Program-made: the position numbers and the translations under genes
Assembly (NCBI GenBank): GCA_930367215.1
Contig: OV884059.1
Location: 33,595,882 to 33,659,881, forward strand
Direction: 5' to 3'
Length of the DNA: 64,000 nucleotides
Source of the DNA: Pollenia angustigena
Taxonomy: Eukaryota; Arthropoda; Insecta; Diptera; Polleniidae
Shown here: one piece after another, positions 54,046 through 64,000 of the stretch
Position numbering within the stretch: the first letter of the stretch is position 1
Layout: every line of letters begins with the position of its first letter
Notes under the pieces: model-generated
Databases searched by the model: none
Told to the model about the DNA's origin: nothing
The model's input: only the letters and a program-made list of their open reading frames with translations

Positions 54046-54117
54046 ATGGTTTAGTTGTCTAGAGGGTGTGTCAAAATAGAAACTGTGAGTTCTCTGGTTC
54101 GAATCTTGTTTTTTTAA
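54046..54117 (+). ncRNA. tRNA-like sequence with A box, B box and T-run terminator
   Basis: TGGTTTAGTTG (54047-54057) matches the A box, GGTTCGAATCT (54096-54106) the B box, spaced about 38 bases, and a T7 run follows at once. The A-box region resembles glutamate tRNAs. A clean acceptor stem cannot be paired, so this is more likely a tRNA-derived SINE head or tRNA pseudogene than a working tRNA. Confidence 0.5.
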
Positions 54118-54389
54118 AAAGAACATTTTTTTTTAAATTTTTATTTTTTTATGTTCTAAAAACGATTTAAAAAAAATATTTACCAGTTTTCGCTTTTTAA
54201 ATTTAATTTATAATGAAGTTTAAAGTATTATAAATATGTATGTATACATATGTAAAAATTATTTAGTTTTTGTCTAGTTGCTCTGTATTCTGCTCCCACA
54301 ATTCTTACTTATTAAGTATAGTTTTAATTTTAATTTCTGATACTAAGTGAAGTACTTACTGCATGTAATCCATTTTCTAGCCCGCGAAT

Positions 54390-57020
54390 AATTTCGGCAT
54401 CATTTGACCTCAAGAAATACGTTTAAAATCAATGGTTATATACTATATGATACCAAGGACCCTCGAGATAGAGCTTGTGGAGGTTCTGCCATTTTAATAA
54501 AAACCCGAGTCAAACACTACCTAATGTGTGATCATCGTGAAGATTATCTCCAAGCAACGAACGTTTGCGTTGAGGAATTAAATAGAAACCTAGTAATTTC
54601 ATCGTTATACTCCCCGCCTAGATTTTCAATATCGGAAGACCAATATTATAAATATGTATTTTAAATCATTAGGACCGTGTTTCCTAGCCGCTGGCGATTA
54701 TAACGCTAAACATACCTTCTGGGGGTCGCGACTTATAACACCAAAGGGTCGTGTTTTATTTAACACAATTTCTAAAATGGCTTTAAATGTGGTAGCGAGC
54801 GGACAACCAACATATTGGCCCACTGATCATCAAAAAATTCCAGATGTCATAGATTTCGGCGTGGTTAAAAACATTCCCATAGAAACGATTCATGTTGAAG
54901 CTTCCCTAGAATTATCTTCAGACCACACACCTACAATTGTTACTTTAATGAACCCCAATAGAATTGTACCTCCGACTGGTTACTTAGCGACGACAGCTAC
55001 GCAAATTAATTGGTTAAAATATAAAAAATATCTCAGTACCCATTGCACAGAAAATATTCCGCTCTATTGACAATTTTGACAGTTTTTTGAAACTAGCTGT
55101 TCAACATTCCTATATTGCCCTCAAAAAAACAAAAACTATTAAAATATATTTCACAGATGTCGAGCATCTTTTGTCTGAAAAAAGGAGGGCTCGAAGAGAG
55201 TGGCAATTGCACACATCCCCTCAACTTAAGAAAGTTACTGCAGACTCAGAAAACGGCTTCTCTGGAAAAATATCTTAAGGAACTTGATGCAACCCCACAA
55301 TCAGACTACTCATTATGGCGTGCAGCTAGAAATCTCAAAAGGCCAGTTGTCTCTAAACCACCATTAAGAAACTTGAATGGAAGTTGGGCAAGAAATAATG
55401 TTGAAAAAGGAAATCTGTTTGTCAATCATTTAAAAAACGTATTTACCCCAAATATATCTCACGATATTGCGGTCGAGTTACCACCTGTTGCAGCTAGAGC
55501 AGCTGTTCCCCTAAGATTTGAGTTAAGAGAAATCGAAAAGGCTATTTGTGATTTAAACCCCAAGAAGGCTCCTGGTTTTGATAAGATCAGCAACAAAATG
55601 CTTTTGGAGCTACCCAGCATAGCAAAGAAAATTATTCTTTTAATTTTTAATGCTATTTTACGCCTTGAATACTATCCTCAATCACCATGATACCTTAACC
55701 AGGAAAGGATCACACAAAAGTTGAGTCATATAGGCCTATAAGCTTACTTTCTAATATATCAAAGCTGTTTGAGAAGCTATTAACGTCAAAATTAACCCCA
55801 ATTTTAAATGAAAATAGATGTATTCCTTACCACCAATTCGGCTTTAGAAGAGAACACAGCACAATTGAGCAAACCCAACGTATAGTAAACGCAATAAGAA
55901 AAGCCTTTGAAGAAAGAAAATATTGTTCCGCTCTCTTCATCGATGTTTCTCAAGCTGGCATGAAGGCTTATTACATAAGTTGAAACTAAACTTACCAGTA
56001 AACACACACAAGCTGCTAGAAAGCTACTTAGTCGGTCAAAAGTTTATTATTAAAGAAGGTGATTATTTAAGCTCTCCTCAGCAAATTGACGCTGGAGTCC
56101 CTCAGGGAAGCATCCTGGGCCCACTTTTATACTTAATATATACTTCGGATATGCCAACAAACAACTACACCCAAACTTCAACATTTGGTGAAGATACAGC
56201 TTTTCTAAGCGTGCACGAAAACAGTCAAGAAGCATCTCGATACGTACAGGATCATATATTTCAACTCGAACTATGGTTAAAGCAATGGAGGATAGAGGTC
56301 AATGAGCAAAAATGCGTACATATAACATTCACCTTGCGTCGGGAATCATGCCCCCCTATTAAAATCAATAATCAAATAATACCTCAAAATTCGCATGTAA
56401 AATACCTCGGTATTCATCTAGATCGCCGTTTAACGTGAAAAAGCCATATAGAGGCAAAATTAACTCAAATGAAACTAAAAGCCATCCAAATTTATTGGCT
56501 TATTGGAAGAAATTCTGTCCTTAGTCTAGACTGCAAACTTCTTCTTTACAACTCTATCTTAAAGCCAATCTGGTGCTATGGTATTCAGTTATGGGGCTCT
56601 GCCTCGGCCTCTAATATCGAAAAATTCAAAGGCGTCAAAATAAACTACTTCGAATAATCACAGCTGCCCCTTGGTATGTTAAAAACTCAAATATTCACAA
56701 GGATCTCAATGTTCCATTAGTTAAAACTATGATTACGAAATATGCAGTATAATACTTAAAAAGGCTCGAATTGCATCCGAACCTATAGCACGAAATATTT
56801 TAAATGATAGCGGCCACACTCGCTTAAGAAGAAGAGACACTGCAGCACTTATCCAACTAGATGAGCGATAAACACCTATAAAAGTGAACAGAACCCGTGA
56901 TGAAGAAAATTTTTGTCTGGCACTGGCAGAACATAAAATAACGTATTAGGTTAAGATTTGATTAATTATTGTTAGTTCATATTTAATATATGAATTTTCA
57001 ATAAATAAATAATGAAAAAA
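54390..57020 (+). pseudogene. 5'-truncated Jockey-type non-LTR retrotransposon
   Basis: Starts inside the endonuclease (HLTSRNTFKINGYILYD), continues with CGGSAILIKT and AAGDYNAKHTFWGSRLI, and ends its first part at a stop near 55070. The reverse transcriptase follows in several frames: ICDLNPKKAPGFDKISNKML, ESYRPISLLSNISKLFEKLL, YHQFGFRREHSTIEQT, AGVPQGSILGPLLYLIYTSD. The catalytic box reads FGEDTA where FADDTA is expected, so even the motif is lost. A C-terminal part runs to about 56940, then a short 3' UTR with AATAAATAAATAATG and a poly(A) tract at about 57014. ORF1 and the start of the endonuclease are missing, as expected from incomplete reverse transcription. Confidence 0.85.
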
Positions 57021-57510
57021 AAAAATAATTTTTTGGTTTTACTGTTTAGAACTAATTTGCTAAATTTTTATTAGGTATTTAAATCAACAATTAAATAAAA
57101 AGAATGTGAGAATTTTAAGAAAACCAAGCAAGTGATTGAATAGCATTCAAGAAAACTTTGTCGTCAGTAGCTTTAATACAAGACAACTTATAAGACAGTG
57201 TCGCTCATACTGTCCCACATAGAGTTTAATAGAGGACAACTTACAAGACAACGTCGCTCAAACTGTCGTGCACGACGATTTCCTGTAAATTGTCTTCTAG
57301 AAAAGCTAAACAACAGGGGACAAGTCGTGCACACATCATTGACGACGATGTCGTCAACGGCAATCTGGCCAACTGGGATTTTTCCTTTTGTTTCGCCTAT
57401 GTAGTAGTTAGATTTTGGCAACGGCGAGGAATTTTACACACACAAAATGCCTGTCGTTTTTTGTATTGTTGTAAAAGTAAGCCGACCTATTGGTAAGCAG
57501 ACCTATTGAT

Positions 57511-58040
57511 ATCGTTTTTGGGTGTGTGTGCTGTTTATTTTCGAACACGGATAGCAACTATTCGGAATATTTGAAATACTCCTCTATAAATCCTTTAATT
57601 TAGAGGAAAAAGATAGTCAACCTTCGTATTTTATTTTTTATTTAATCATCTTTTGTCCTTTTCAAAGAGCTTAATATTTTTCAAGAATAGGTACTTATTT
57701 TAAACAATATTTTTTAAAATATAAGTATCTAATAATTTTTGGCAAAATTTGGTATAAAACTTCTCGCTTTTTGAGTTGGTATGACAGCGACTGTTTACAT
57801 TTATTGAATCAGAAGTAAAAGCAACAGTTTTTTTTGGCCAAAGACAAATGAAGAAGTGGAAGAAATTGCTGTTTTTCTACTTTTAAACGTTGGTTTTCAA
57901 CATTTATCATATGCAATCATTTTAAGCCTCATTTGTTAACGTGTTTGTCTGGTGAAGAACCATAAATAACTCAATGTGACTTGATTGAGAACCATATAAA
58001 GCTCAGACGTTTACTGGTGGAGACCAAAATACACTCGAGT
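57511..58040. other. Spacer without recognised genes
   Basis: Mostly A/T-rich. From about 57950 the sequence becomes a rearranged piece of retroposon family R (GTCTGGTGAAGAACCATAAA and CAGACGTTTACTGGTGGAGA). Confidence 0.4.
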
Positions 58041-58050
58041 GGCTTATGTC

Positions 58051-60285
58051 AACCGATGTGTTGTTGATGAGGCCCCAAAATTGTGTGATAAGAGAATGGT
58101 CCACCAGTGCTGCCAATTTAGTGGCTAGATTTAGCCATTTTTAACCCTGTTTAGCCATTAAAAAATAAATTTAGCCATTAGCCATTTTTCAACTTGTTTA
58201 GCCATACAATTTTTTTGCCGTTTTTTTTTTTGAAAGAATAATTTTTATTTTATTATAAAAGTAAACAACTTTAAATAAACTATTTCTGTCAAAGTTATTT
58301 ACGGGAATACAAAATTTATTATTAAGATTTTTGTATGACGTGCTAAATTCCCAATTTTTTATATTTGATAAATACACTGAAATTTATTGTTGAGGGAAAG
58401 CTAGCTTCTATGCGCATTTCACTGACTGCTTAGGCCAGATCATAAGGAAACCTTTTCCAAAGATTTTTGAAAAGCTAAAAATATTATACAAATAAAACAC
58501 TAAAGCGAATAAGAATTTTAAACACTCAAAGTCTTACTTGTAACAATATCAAAGCTTAAACACACAGAAAAAAATACCAATGTTAAAATAACATTGCAAA
58601 ATGTTGATTGAGAATCATGGTAAATTTCTGCAAAAGTATGCCCTTTATTTAAATTTATCATTATTTCATATTAATTTTAAATGAAAAATATTAAAATAAT
58701 CTTAAATCACGTTTATTTAATATTATTCACTGTTAAAATAACATTCTTCAATATTAAATCCATAAAAACCTGTTTTATATTAAAACCAAAAGTTTATCTT
58801 GTTAAATTAACATGCATACACACTTAAGTATGTACATCTTTTTATTTTCATGTTTAAAATATGTTATAAAAAGAAGACAATTCCCGTATTCTTTTAATTA
58901 AAGTTATTTAGTTAAATAGTACATCAAGTTTTCAAAGTAGAATGATGACGAAAACGATATCGGGCCATTCTGCTGATGCTTCTGTTAACAAAGGAGATAC
59001 AAAATAAGTGAAACATGTGTTACAGGGGTAAGTGTTTTAAATTATTCTTAAATAAATGCATATGTTGTCTTCACACTGTTATATCAACTCAAACCAATTT
59101 GATTCTACATGAAATTCACGTTGTTTCAACTTTAAATAACTTTCATTCAACGTGATTCGGATTGTTATTTCAATATTAATTACATTTTGCTCCAACTTTA
59201 CTGCAATGTTAAATTAACATGAATTATAGTTATTTTAAAAGAAAAAAATATTGTTCGCAAGTTATTGTAAAATCATGTTAAATTAACATGAAACAACAAT
59301 GAAGCAAAATCACTACTGAAAAATGTAAAATCAACCTTGTTTTGAACGAATTTACATTGATTTTTTTCTGTGTGAACAAAACACCAACAATAAACAGTGA
59401 GTTTATCTTTTCTTACATCCCCCTACAATTGGTTGGGTTCTTTCCGACTCGAATTGTAGTTGTAAGTGGGTAAAAAGAAAAAACAAAATTAAAAAACAAA
59501 TTGTTTGATTCTATTGTCTTCGCAAGAAAACAACAAAAAAAAAACCAATTTGGCAATTGCGCATAGAAGCTAGCTTTCCCTCAACAAAAGCTTTCATTGT
59601 ATTTATCAAATATAAAAAATTGGGAATTTAGCACGTCATACAAAAATCCTAATAATAAATTTTGTATTCCCGTAAATAACTTTGATAATATACTTGCATG
59701 CGCCCGTGCAGAAAACTGAATTGCCAAATTGGTTTTTTTTTGTTGTTTTCTTGCGAAGGCAATAGAATGAAACAATTTGTTTTTTAATTTTGTTTTTTCT
59801 TTTTACCCACTTACAACTACAATTCGAGTCGTAAAGAACCCAACCAATTGTAGGGGGATGTAAGAAAAGATAAACTCACTGTTTATTGTTGGTGTTTTGT
59901 TTAAGCTTGGATATTGTTACAAGTAAGACTTTGAGTGTTTGAAATTCTTATTCGCTGTAGGGTTTTATTTGTATAATATTTTCAGCTTTTCTAAAATCTT
60001 TGGAAAAGGTTTCCTGATGATCTGGCCTAAGCAACCAGTGAAATGCGCATAGAAAAGCTAGCTTTCCCTCAACAATAAATTTCAGTGTATTTATCAAATA
60101 TAAAAAATTGGGAATTTAGCACGTCATACAAAAATCTTAATGAATTATTTCTGTTTTGTTGTTGAATTGTGATGTATTTTTATTTAAAAAAGCTTTTAGC
60201 CATTTTTTCCGTAAATTTAGCCATTTTTGGTCGATGAGTTGTTGATGAGGCTCCAAAATTGTGTGATAAGAGAATGGTAAATGAA
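58051..60285. repeat. Inverted-repeat region flanked by a direct repeat of about 45 bp
   Basis: The sequence TGTTGATGAGGCCCCAAAAT with GTGTGATAAGAGAATGG occurs at about 58056-58095 and again at 60241-60285. Between the copies, an inner element begins with CAGTGCTGCCAATTTAG and TTTAGCCAT repeats (58104-58200) and ends in TTTAGCCATTT (about 60200-60226). Large inverted arms lie at about 58320-58560 and 59890-60145 (core AATTTAGCACGTCATAC), with a third partial arm at 59573-59695. 58570-59390 has many AATGTTAAATTAACATG-like palindromic motifs. No gene. Confidence 0.6.
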
Positions 60286-60575
60286 TTCCAAAATCGATTT
60301 TATATTTTTCGATCGACTTTTTTTGTTTATATTTTTGAAATCGATTAATCGCTCAAAACTCAAAATCGATTTAAGATTAATTTGCAAACTTTTACCTTAT
60401 AGCACAAAGCGGGATAATAAAACTGCATTTGTTTTTTTGGCAAAATACTAGAAAAATTTAATTAAAATTTTTACAGTGGGCACTGTTTATAATTTTTCTG
60501 CAAAAAGGAAAAATGTGTAAATTTTGAGTTGACAAATTCGATTGGAATCGAAATCAATTTACTATTCCCTACTGG
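60275..60575. repeat. AATCGATTT-rich repeat shared with 32355-32660
   Basis: Both copies share AAATCGATTAATCG, TTAATTTGCAAACTT, ACAGTGGG and TTATAATTTTTCTG in the same order. The right end (TTACTATTCCCTA) could be a hAT-type terminus, but no matching left end is clear. Confidence 0.6.
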
Positions 60576-61140
60576 CGATACAACAATGGATAGTTAGTCA
60601 GAAACTTTAAAGGTAAAGTTAAAATAAAAATAAACAAATTCTATTATAAACAAAGCTTCTTTATCGTTTATTTAAGATAAGAATGAAATATGTTGTAATA
60701 TATAAAAATATACAGTATTGTAATGCTGATGTTGTAAAAATATAGGCACGATTCGATTTAAAATTAAATGTTGTATATTTATATTATTATATAAAAAAAA
60801 ATAAATAAAAAACTTATATGTATACACTATAAATTTAGATTAAAAACTAATTAATTATTTGTTTCTATAAAATATTTTTTTGATTGCTTGGAATGTGTAA
60901 AATTGTTTAATATTGACTCCTTAATTACGACACACGTACTAAAACCGATGACCAATACGATATGCAAAGGTTTAAATAACTATTAAGACTACATATTATA
61001 TTTGTAAATGGAATGTTTGATAAACTAACTACATACATATTTACTTGTTTTTATATCATAATCATCTCTATTAATTTTGTATTAAAAAAAATAAATATAT
61101 TTTTGGGTATGTTTGTAATTAAAGCATTGTAAGTAGTCTT
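60576..61140. other. Probable 3' UTR and downstream flank of the Tre1-like gene
   Basis: A/T-rich, no ORF. On the minus strand, after the stop codon at 61141, possible polyadenylation signals exist around 61088-61096 (the plus strand reads AAATAAATATATTTT) and further down. No repeat family seen elsewhere in the window is recognised here. Confidence 0.4.
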
Positions 61141-63011
61141 TTAAAGTTTCGGTTTGGTTAATAGTTTTGTGGAATTTTTATTATCGGGAATGACGTTGAT
61201 ATTCTGGCCGTAGAATGGGTTTTTCTTCTGGTGCAATACACTCGCATTCACGTACACTGGTGTCGGCCGTTGGTTCAAAATCGCTGGGGGAGATGGTGTG
61301 GTCGTTGGTATTTGTTCTCTCTTCTCTTTTACTTCCGCTTGCGACTGTAGCTTTTGATTCGTTTTCGTCTCCTCTTCTTCCTCCTCCTCCTCCTCTTCCT
61401 CTTCTAAAATTATATCCCCGCCCACTAGAGCTATACGCTTGATAGTCCTTGGTGTTATTACATTCGTGGGAATATTGATTTGATCGTTTTGGTTGTTGCT
61501 GCTGTTGGTATTCTTGTTGTGACTCTGGGCAAGAGTGGGCATGTTCATTTGTTCGTTCGTCATTGCCGCCGCCCCCAATAATTCCTCGGTATTCATCTCT
61601 GGTATGCTCGCGTTGTCTATAGCTGTCGGAGCTGGTGTGGGCCCTAATGTCGGCAACGTCGACTCTGGTGTTGATTCTATCGTATCTTTGACTTTCGTTT
61701 CGTTCGGTTTGCTGCTCAATTCCATGGGTGCCAGCGCTTGGGCGGAACTGCTGAAGCTGGTATTTTGTGGATCCACTGCCGAAACCATTGTGCGGCTGTG
61801 TGACATGTGGCTCAATCCGGTATCTTTCCATTTCTCTAAAACAAATGAGAGTGACTTAGTTTTTTGCCCCAACACCGCTCCTTAAATAAACAATACAATC
61901 ACATACCTGCCACACTACTGCCATTACCATTATTACCACCACCTGCTCCAGTATGTTTCCCGAAGGACAGGAAACGTCCCGGTTGACACATAATAACTGT
62001 TTTGTAGGCCTTGCGATACTGTTTGTTCATAATCACATAAATAATGGGATTAATGCAGGCCGACATATACAGCATCAGATAGCTGAGTATATGGAAATTG
62101 GGATGCTCCACATCTTGATCAGCTACTTTGGCAATAGTAATGGGTAGATAACAGATGACAAAACTCAAGAATATCGCCAACACCATCTTTGTAATACGCC
62201 ATTCATTGCGTTTTGCTCTCACCTCTCTTTGGTCCTTGATGCGAGTTGTCTGCTTTTGCACCGATTCTTGTTTAACATCGGTCGAAAAACTGCTGCTATC
62301 GGCCGAAGATATTCTGCTTTGACCATTACCCGTCTCAACATTGCTTGCCGTTGCAACCGGTGTCGTTCTCAAATTATTTGGTATTGAATTCTGCTTGTTG
62401 GCGTGGCGTTTTAAACGTTGTTCCGACTTATGGACTACCCAAAAGATCTTTGTATAGCATGCTATAATTATTATGCAGGGTATTACAAAAGCAGTCACAA
62501 ACAGTGTTGTCTTGCTACTGTGACCATAATCATCTTCCATTATGGAACACGTTCTTAATTTGGGATCATAGTCAAACGTACCCCAAGCTCCCACTAATGT
62601 CGGCAATTGCATGCCATAGGAGAACACCCAACAGAATATTATCATGGCAGCAATCCAATGTCTTTTATAGATTTTTCCATACGAACTGTGATGTGCAATC
62701 ATAACATATCTGGAATGGTAAGAGAAAGGCAATTGATATCGAACTTTTTTCTTTGTAATGTTGATATTTCATTGAGAATTTGTCGAAGAATCCTGGAAAT
62801 ATACATAAATTGTGTAGAGCCATTAATGCGTTTTACTTACCTATTTATGGTAATCATAGCAATGCATAGTAGCGAAACACCAATATTGCCATATTGAATG
62901 AATGGTATCATTTTGCAGAGAAAGTCTCGAGGCTTCCAGGTTCCCTCAATAAAACGAAACACATTAAATGGCAAAACCAAAGCACAAAATAGTAGATCGG
63001 CTATACATAAG
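61141..63011 (-). CDS. Tre1: Tre1-like G-protein-coupled receptor, last three exons (5' part outside window)
   Basis: Exons 62841-63011, 61907-62709 and 61141-61835, GT-AG introns of 131 and 71 bp, frame continuous for 555 codons. The first exon here starts inside TM2 (LCIADLLFCALVLPFNVF), passes W and C of the first loop, and ends in the NRY motif, split between exons. The next exon holds TM4 (AAMIIFCWVFSYGMQLP), TM5 (TLFVTAFVIPCIIIIACY), a long third loop with RRAKRNEWRITKM-like basic end (REVRAKRNEWRITKM), TM6 (LAIFLSFVICYLPI) and TM7 with NPIIY. The final exon encodes a 231-aa tail starting EKWKDTGLS. NRY in place of DRY and the conserved third-loop and tail sequences point to Drosophila Tre1, the receptor guiding germ-cell migration and neuroblast polarity; moody is its nearest paralogue but fits less well. 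Intact in this window. Confidence 0.88.
61181..61833 (-). CDS. Alternative reading frame of the Tre1 final exon (217-aa alternative tail)
   Basis: The acceptor before the last exon reads TTTTAG-AG-AAATGG. Splicing at the first AG gives the 231-aa tail. Splicing two bases later, at the second AG, shifts the frame and opens another tail beginning EMERYRIEPHVTQPHNGF, with no stop until 61181. It is rich in Q, S, N, R and G (GRGYNFRRGRGGGGGRRGDE), while the canonical frame shows poly-E at the same place. The exon length and upstream leftover base make this frame exactly continuous (654 nt including stop). Whether this isoform is made cannot be told from sequence alone. Confidence 0.5.
61336..61400 (-). 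repeat. GAG/GAA trinucleotide tract in the Tre1 tail
   Basis: About 12 consecutive GAG/GAA codons (plus strand CTC/TTC) near 61370-61405 encode a run of glutamates in the main frame; shifted, they encode R/G-rich sequence. Length likely varies between individuals. Confidence 0.6.
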
Positions 63012-64000
63012 CTAAATTTAAAAAAAAAAAATACTTTTTTAAAAATAGTTTTTCAAGGCTGGTTTAAAAGTTTAATAACGAAAACTGCAAATTGTAAATT
63101 CATTTAAAAAAAAACCTGACATACAGAAAATGTAATGTCAACAAATAGAGTTTTGTCTGGGTGTGAGTTTTGTCTTCTCCACTGCTCAGTAATTCCTTTA
63201 AATTGGTAGATGTTCTAAGGATAAGGGCTTGGACCACGGGAACCCATAGATCCCAGGAGTTATGATGGAGTTTATTGACCAGCAACCTTCCAGAATCACG
63301 TAGGGGTTGAGATTTTAAAAAAAACCGGGTGGAGGGAGATTTCAAAATTGTTTCAAAATTTTTTCCCATAACCAGGAAAACCAGAGGAAGTAGAGAAGGC
63401 GGTATCCCTGTAAAAATCTTAAAACTAATCTACTACTAATGTGTATATTTCTTATCGTAAGTAAATACACATAACGTTTTATCTAATATTAGACTAGCCT
63501 AAACAAATAATGATTGCCTACAATACACATATGGGCAAATCCTGCGTGACGAACGCTACATTCGCACGCGTTTTCTGATTGAAATATACACATTTTTTGG
63601 TCTTTCAAAAAAGATAGCTTCAACTTATATATAGTATTTACTGACATTAATATGTACTTACGAATGGCATATATCATAATTTCTTAGGAAGCATTTGTTG
63701 CGAAATAATTGATCACAAAGTTTTGTGACGCACGCTACAAAAAGTGGAAGTAACTTCAAATCTGATTCCTAAATAAAAGATGAGTATAAGAGAATTCTAA
63801 ACGCACTTATTTGCAGCCAAAAAATGTTGTGATTTTTTGACAAAAGCCGTGAACCCTTTGTTTCGCATGCTACAGTTTTTCCAGTAGTATTTTATTATTA
63901 TATTTTATTTATTTTAACAAAACAAATTATATATTTATGAATTGCATTTCTTAAACTAATTTGTTAACTAATGAATATCAACTTTTATTTTAACGAAATT
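63012..64000 (-). other. Intron of the Tre1-like gene, running off the right edge
   Basis: The acceptor TTTAAATTTAG stands directly upstream of the exon at 63011. No further upstream exon (TM1 or extracellular N-terminus) can be recognised up to 64000. ACGAACGCTACATTCGCACG near 63550 and GACGCACGCTACAAAAAG near 63728 are weakly similar to each other. No repeat family from the rest of the window is found. Confidence 0.55.

Larger units (their letters stand above)
53030..57377. mobile_element. CCCAGTTGGCCA-ended element (3-bp duplication ATT) containing the Jockey-type element
   Basis: CCCAGTTGGCCA at 53030-53041 and its inverse at 57366-57377; ATT at 53027-53029 and 57378-57380. Three-base duplication and CCC tips resemble the CACTA-like element at 7327, but the terminal sequences differ and no transposase is present. 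The right subterminal part has a 55-bp unit repeated twice (GACAACTTATAAGACAGTG near 57181, GACAACTTACAAGACAACG near 57235). GTCGTGCACGAC-type palindromes occur at both ends. Confidence 0.6.
44555..57510. mobile_element. MITE, family E, copy 2, split by two large insertions
   Basis: CAATAGGTCTGC at 44559-44570 and its inverse at 57497-57508 are its ends. Its body survives in three pieces: 44555-44639, 52970-53029 and 57381-57510. These match the uninterrupted part of copy 1 at 13765-14000 in order (GTCTGCGCAAGAAGCC, GTTGTTTACATTTT, GTTTGCCACA, TATGTAGTAG). The first gap is the errantivirus, the second a CCCAGTTGGCCA-ended element. Confidence 0.65.

Noticed and set aside
61535..61885. 116-codon plus-strand ORF opposite the Tre1 tail
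   Set aside because: It is antisense to a low-complexity coding exon and has no recognisable domain; it is a shadow of the real exon.

Overview
The window looks like a chromosome piece from a higher dipteran fly, probably a calyptrate (blow fly or house fly group). This is an inference from: AT-rich non-coding DNA; short GT-AG introns of 58-131 bp; a receptor gene closely resembling Drosophila Tre1; fly-type mobile elements (an errantivirus, a Jockey-type element, many small MITEs); and repeats carrying GGAC/AGAC runs of the dipteran 'mini-me' kind. Most of the 64 kb is transposon built on transposon. I can support only three host genes, all on the minus strand.

Layout. 1-1180 is the end of a 166-bp satellite with a 332-bp higher-order pattern. 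1302-2597 is a degraded pogo-like element. 2908-4165 is a hAT-type element with an 8-bp duplication. 4572-18389 appears to be one 13.8-kb composite hAT-type element (8-bp duplication GTAGCAAC) filled with later arrivals. These include three 151-bp MITEs, a complete-looking CACTA-like transposon (7327-11957) with a 632-codon transposase and a second five-exon gene, a hAT element (12044-13745), a tRNA-derived SINE, and captured gene fragments (asparaginyl-tRNA synthetase plus an unknown gene) split by another retroposon. 19251-20691 is a RING-finger gene of TRAIP/nopo type. 21761-23168 is a giant palindrome. 24311-31710 is a stack of nested elements whose insertion order can be read from their target duplications. 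33600-34590 is a coiled-coil gene sharing its C-terminal domain with the RING gene. 34804-44560 holds MITEs, a hAT element, a retroposon copy and mini-me repeats. 44640-52965 is a decayed errantivirus with both LTRs. 54390-57020 is a dead 5'-truncated Jockey-type element. 58040-60580 holds inverted repeats flanked by a direct repeat. 61141-63011 carries the last three exons of the Tre1-like receptor; its 5' part lies beyond the right edge.

How the parts relate. The CACTA-like element is the only one with apparently intact coding capacity: its two genes, terminal inverted repeats and 155-bp subterminal repeats make a coherent autonomous unit. All other elements look non-autonomous or broken. 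The RING gene and the gene at 33600 are diverged paralogues in their C-terminal halves. The Tre1-like gene has a final exon open in two frames over more than 210 codons behind a tandem AG-AG splice acceptor, which would allow two different receptor tails.
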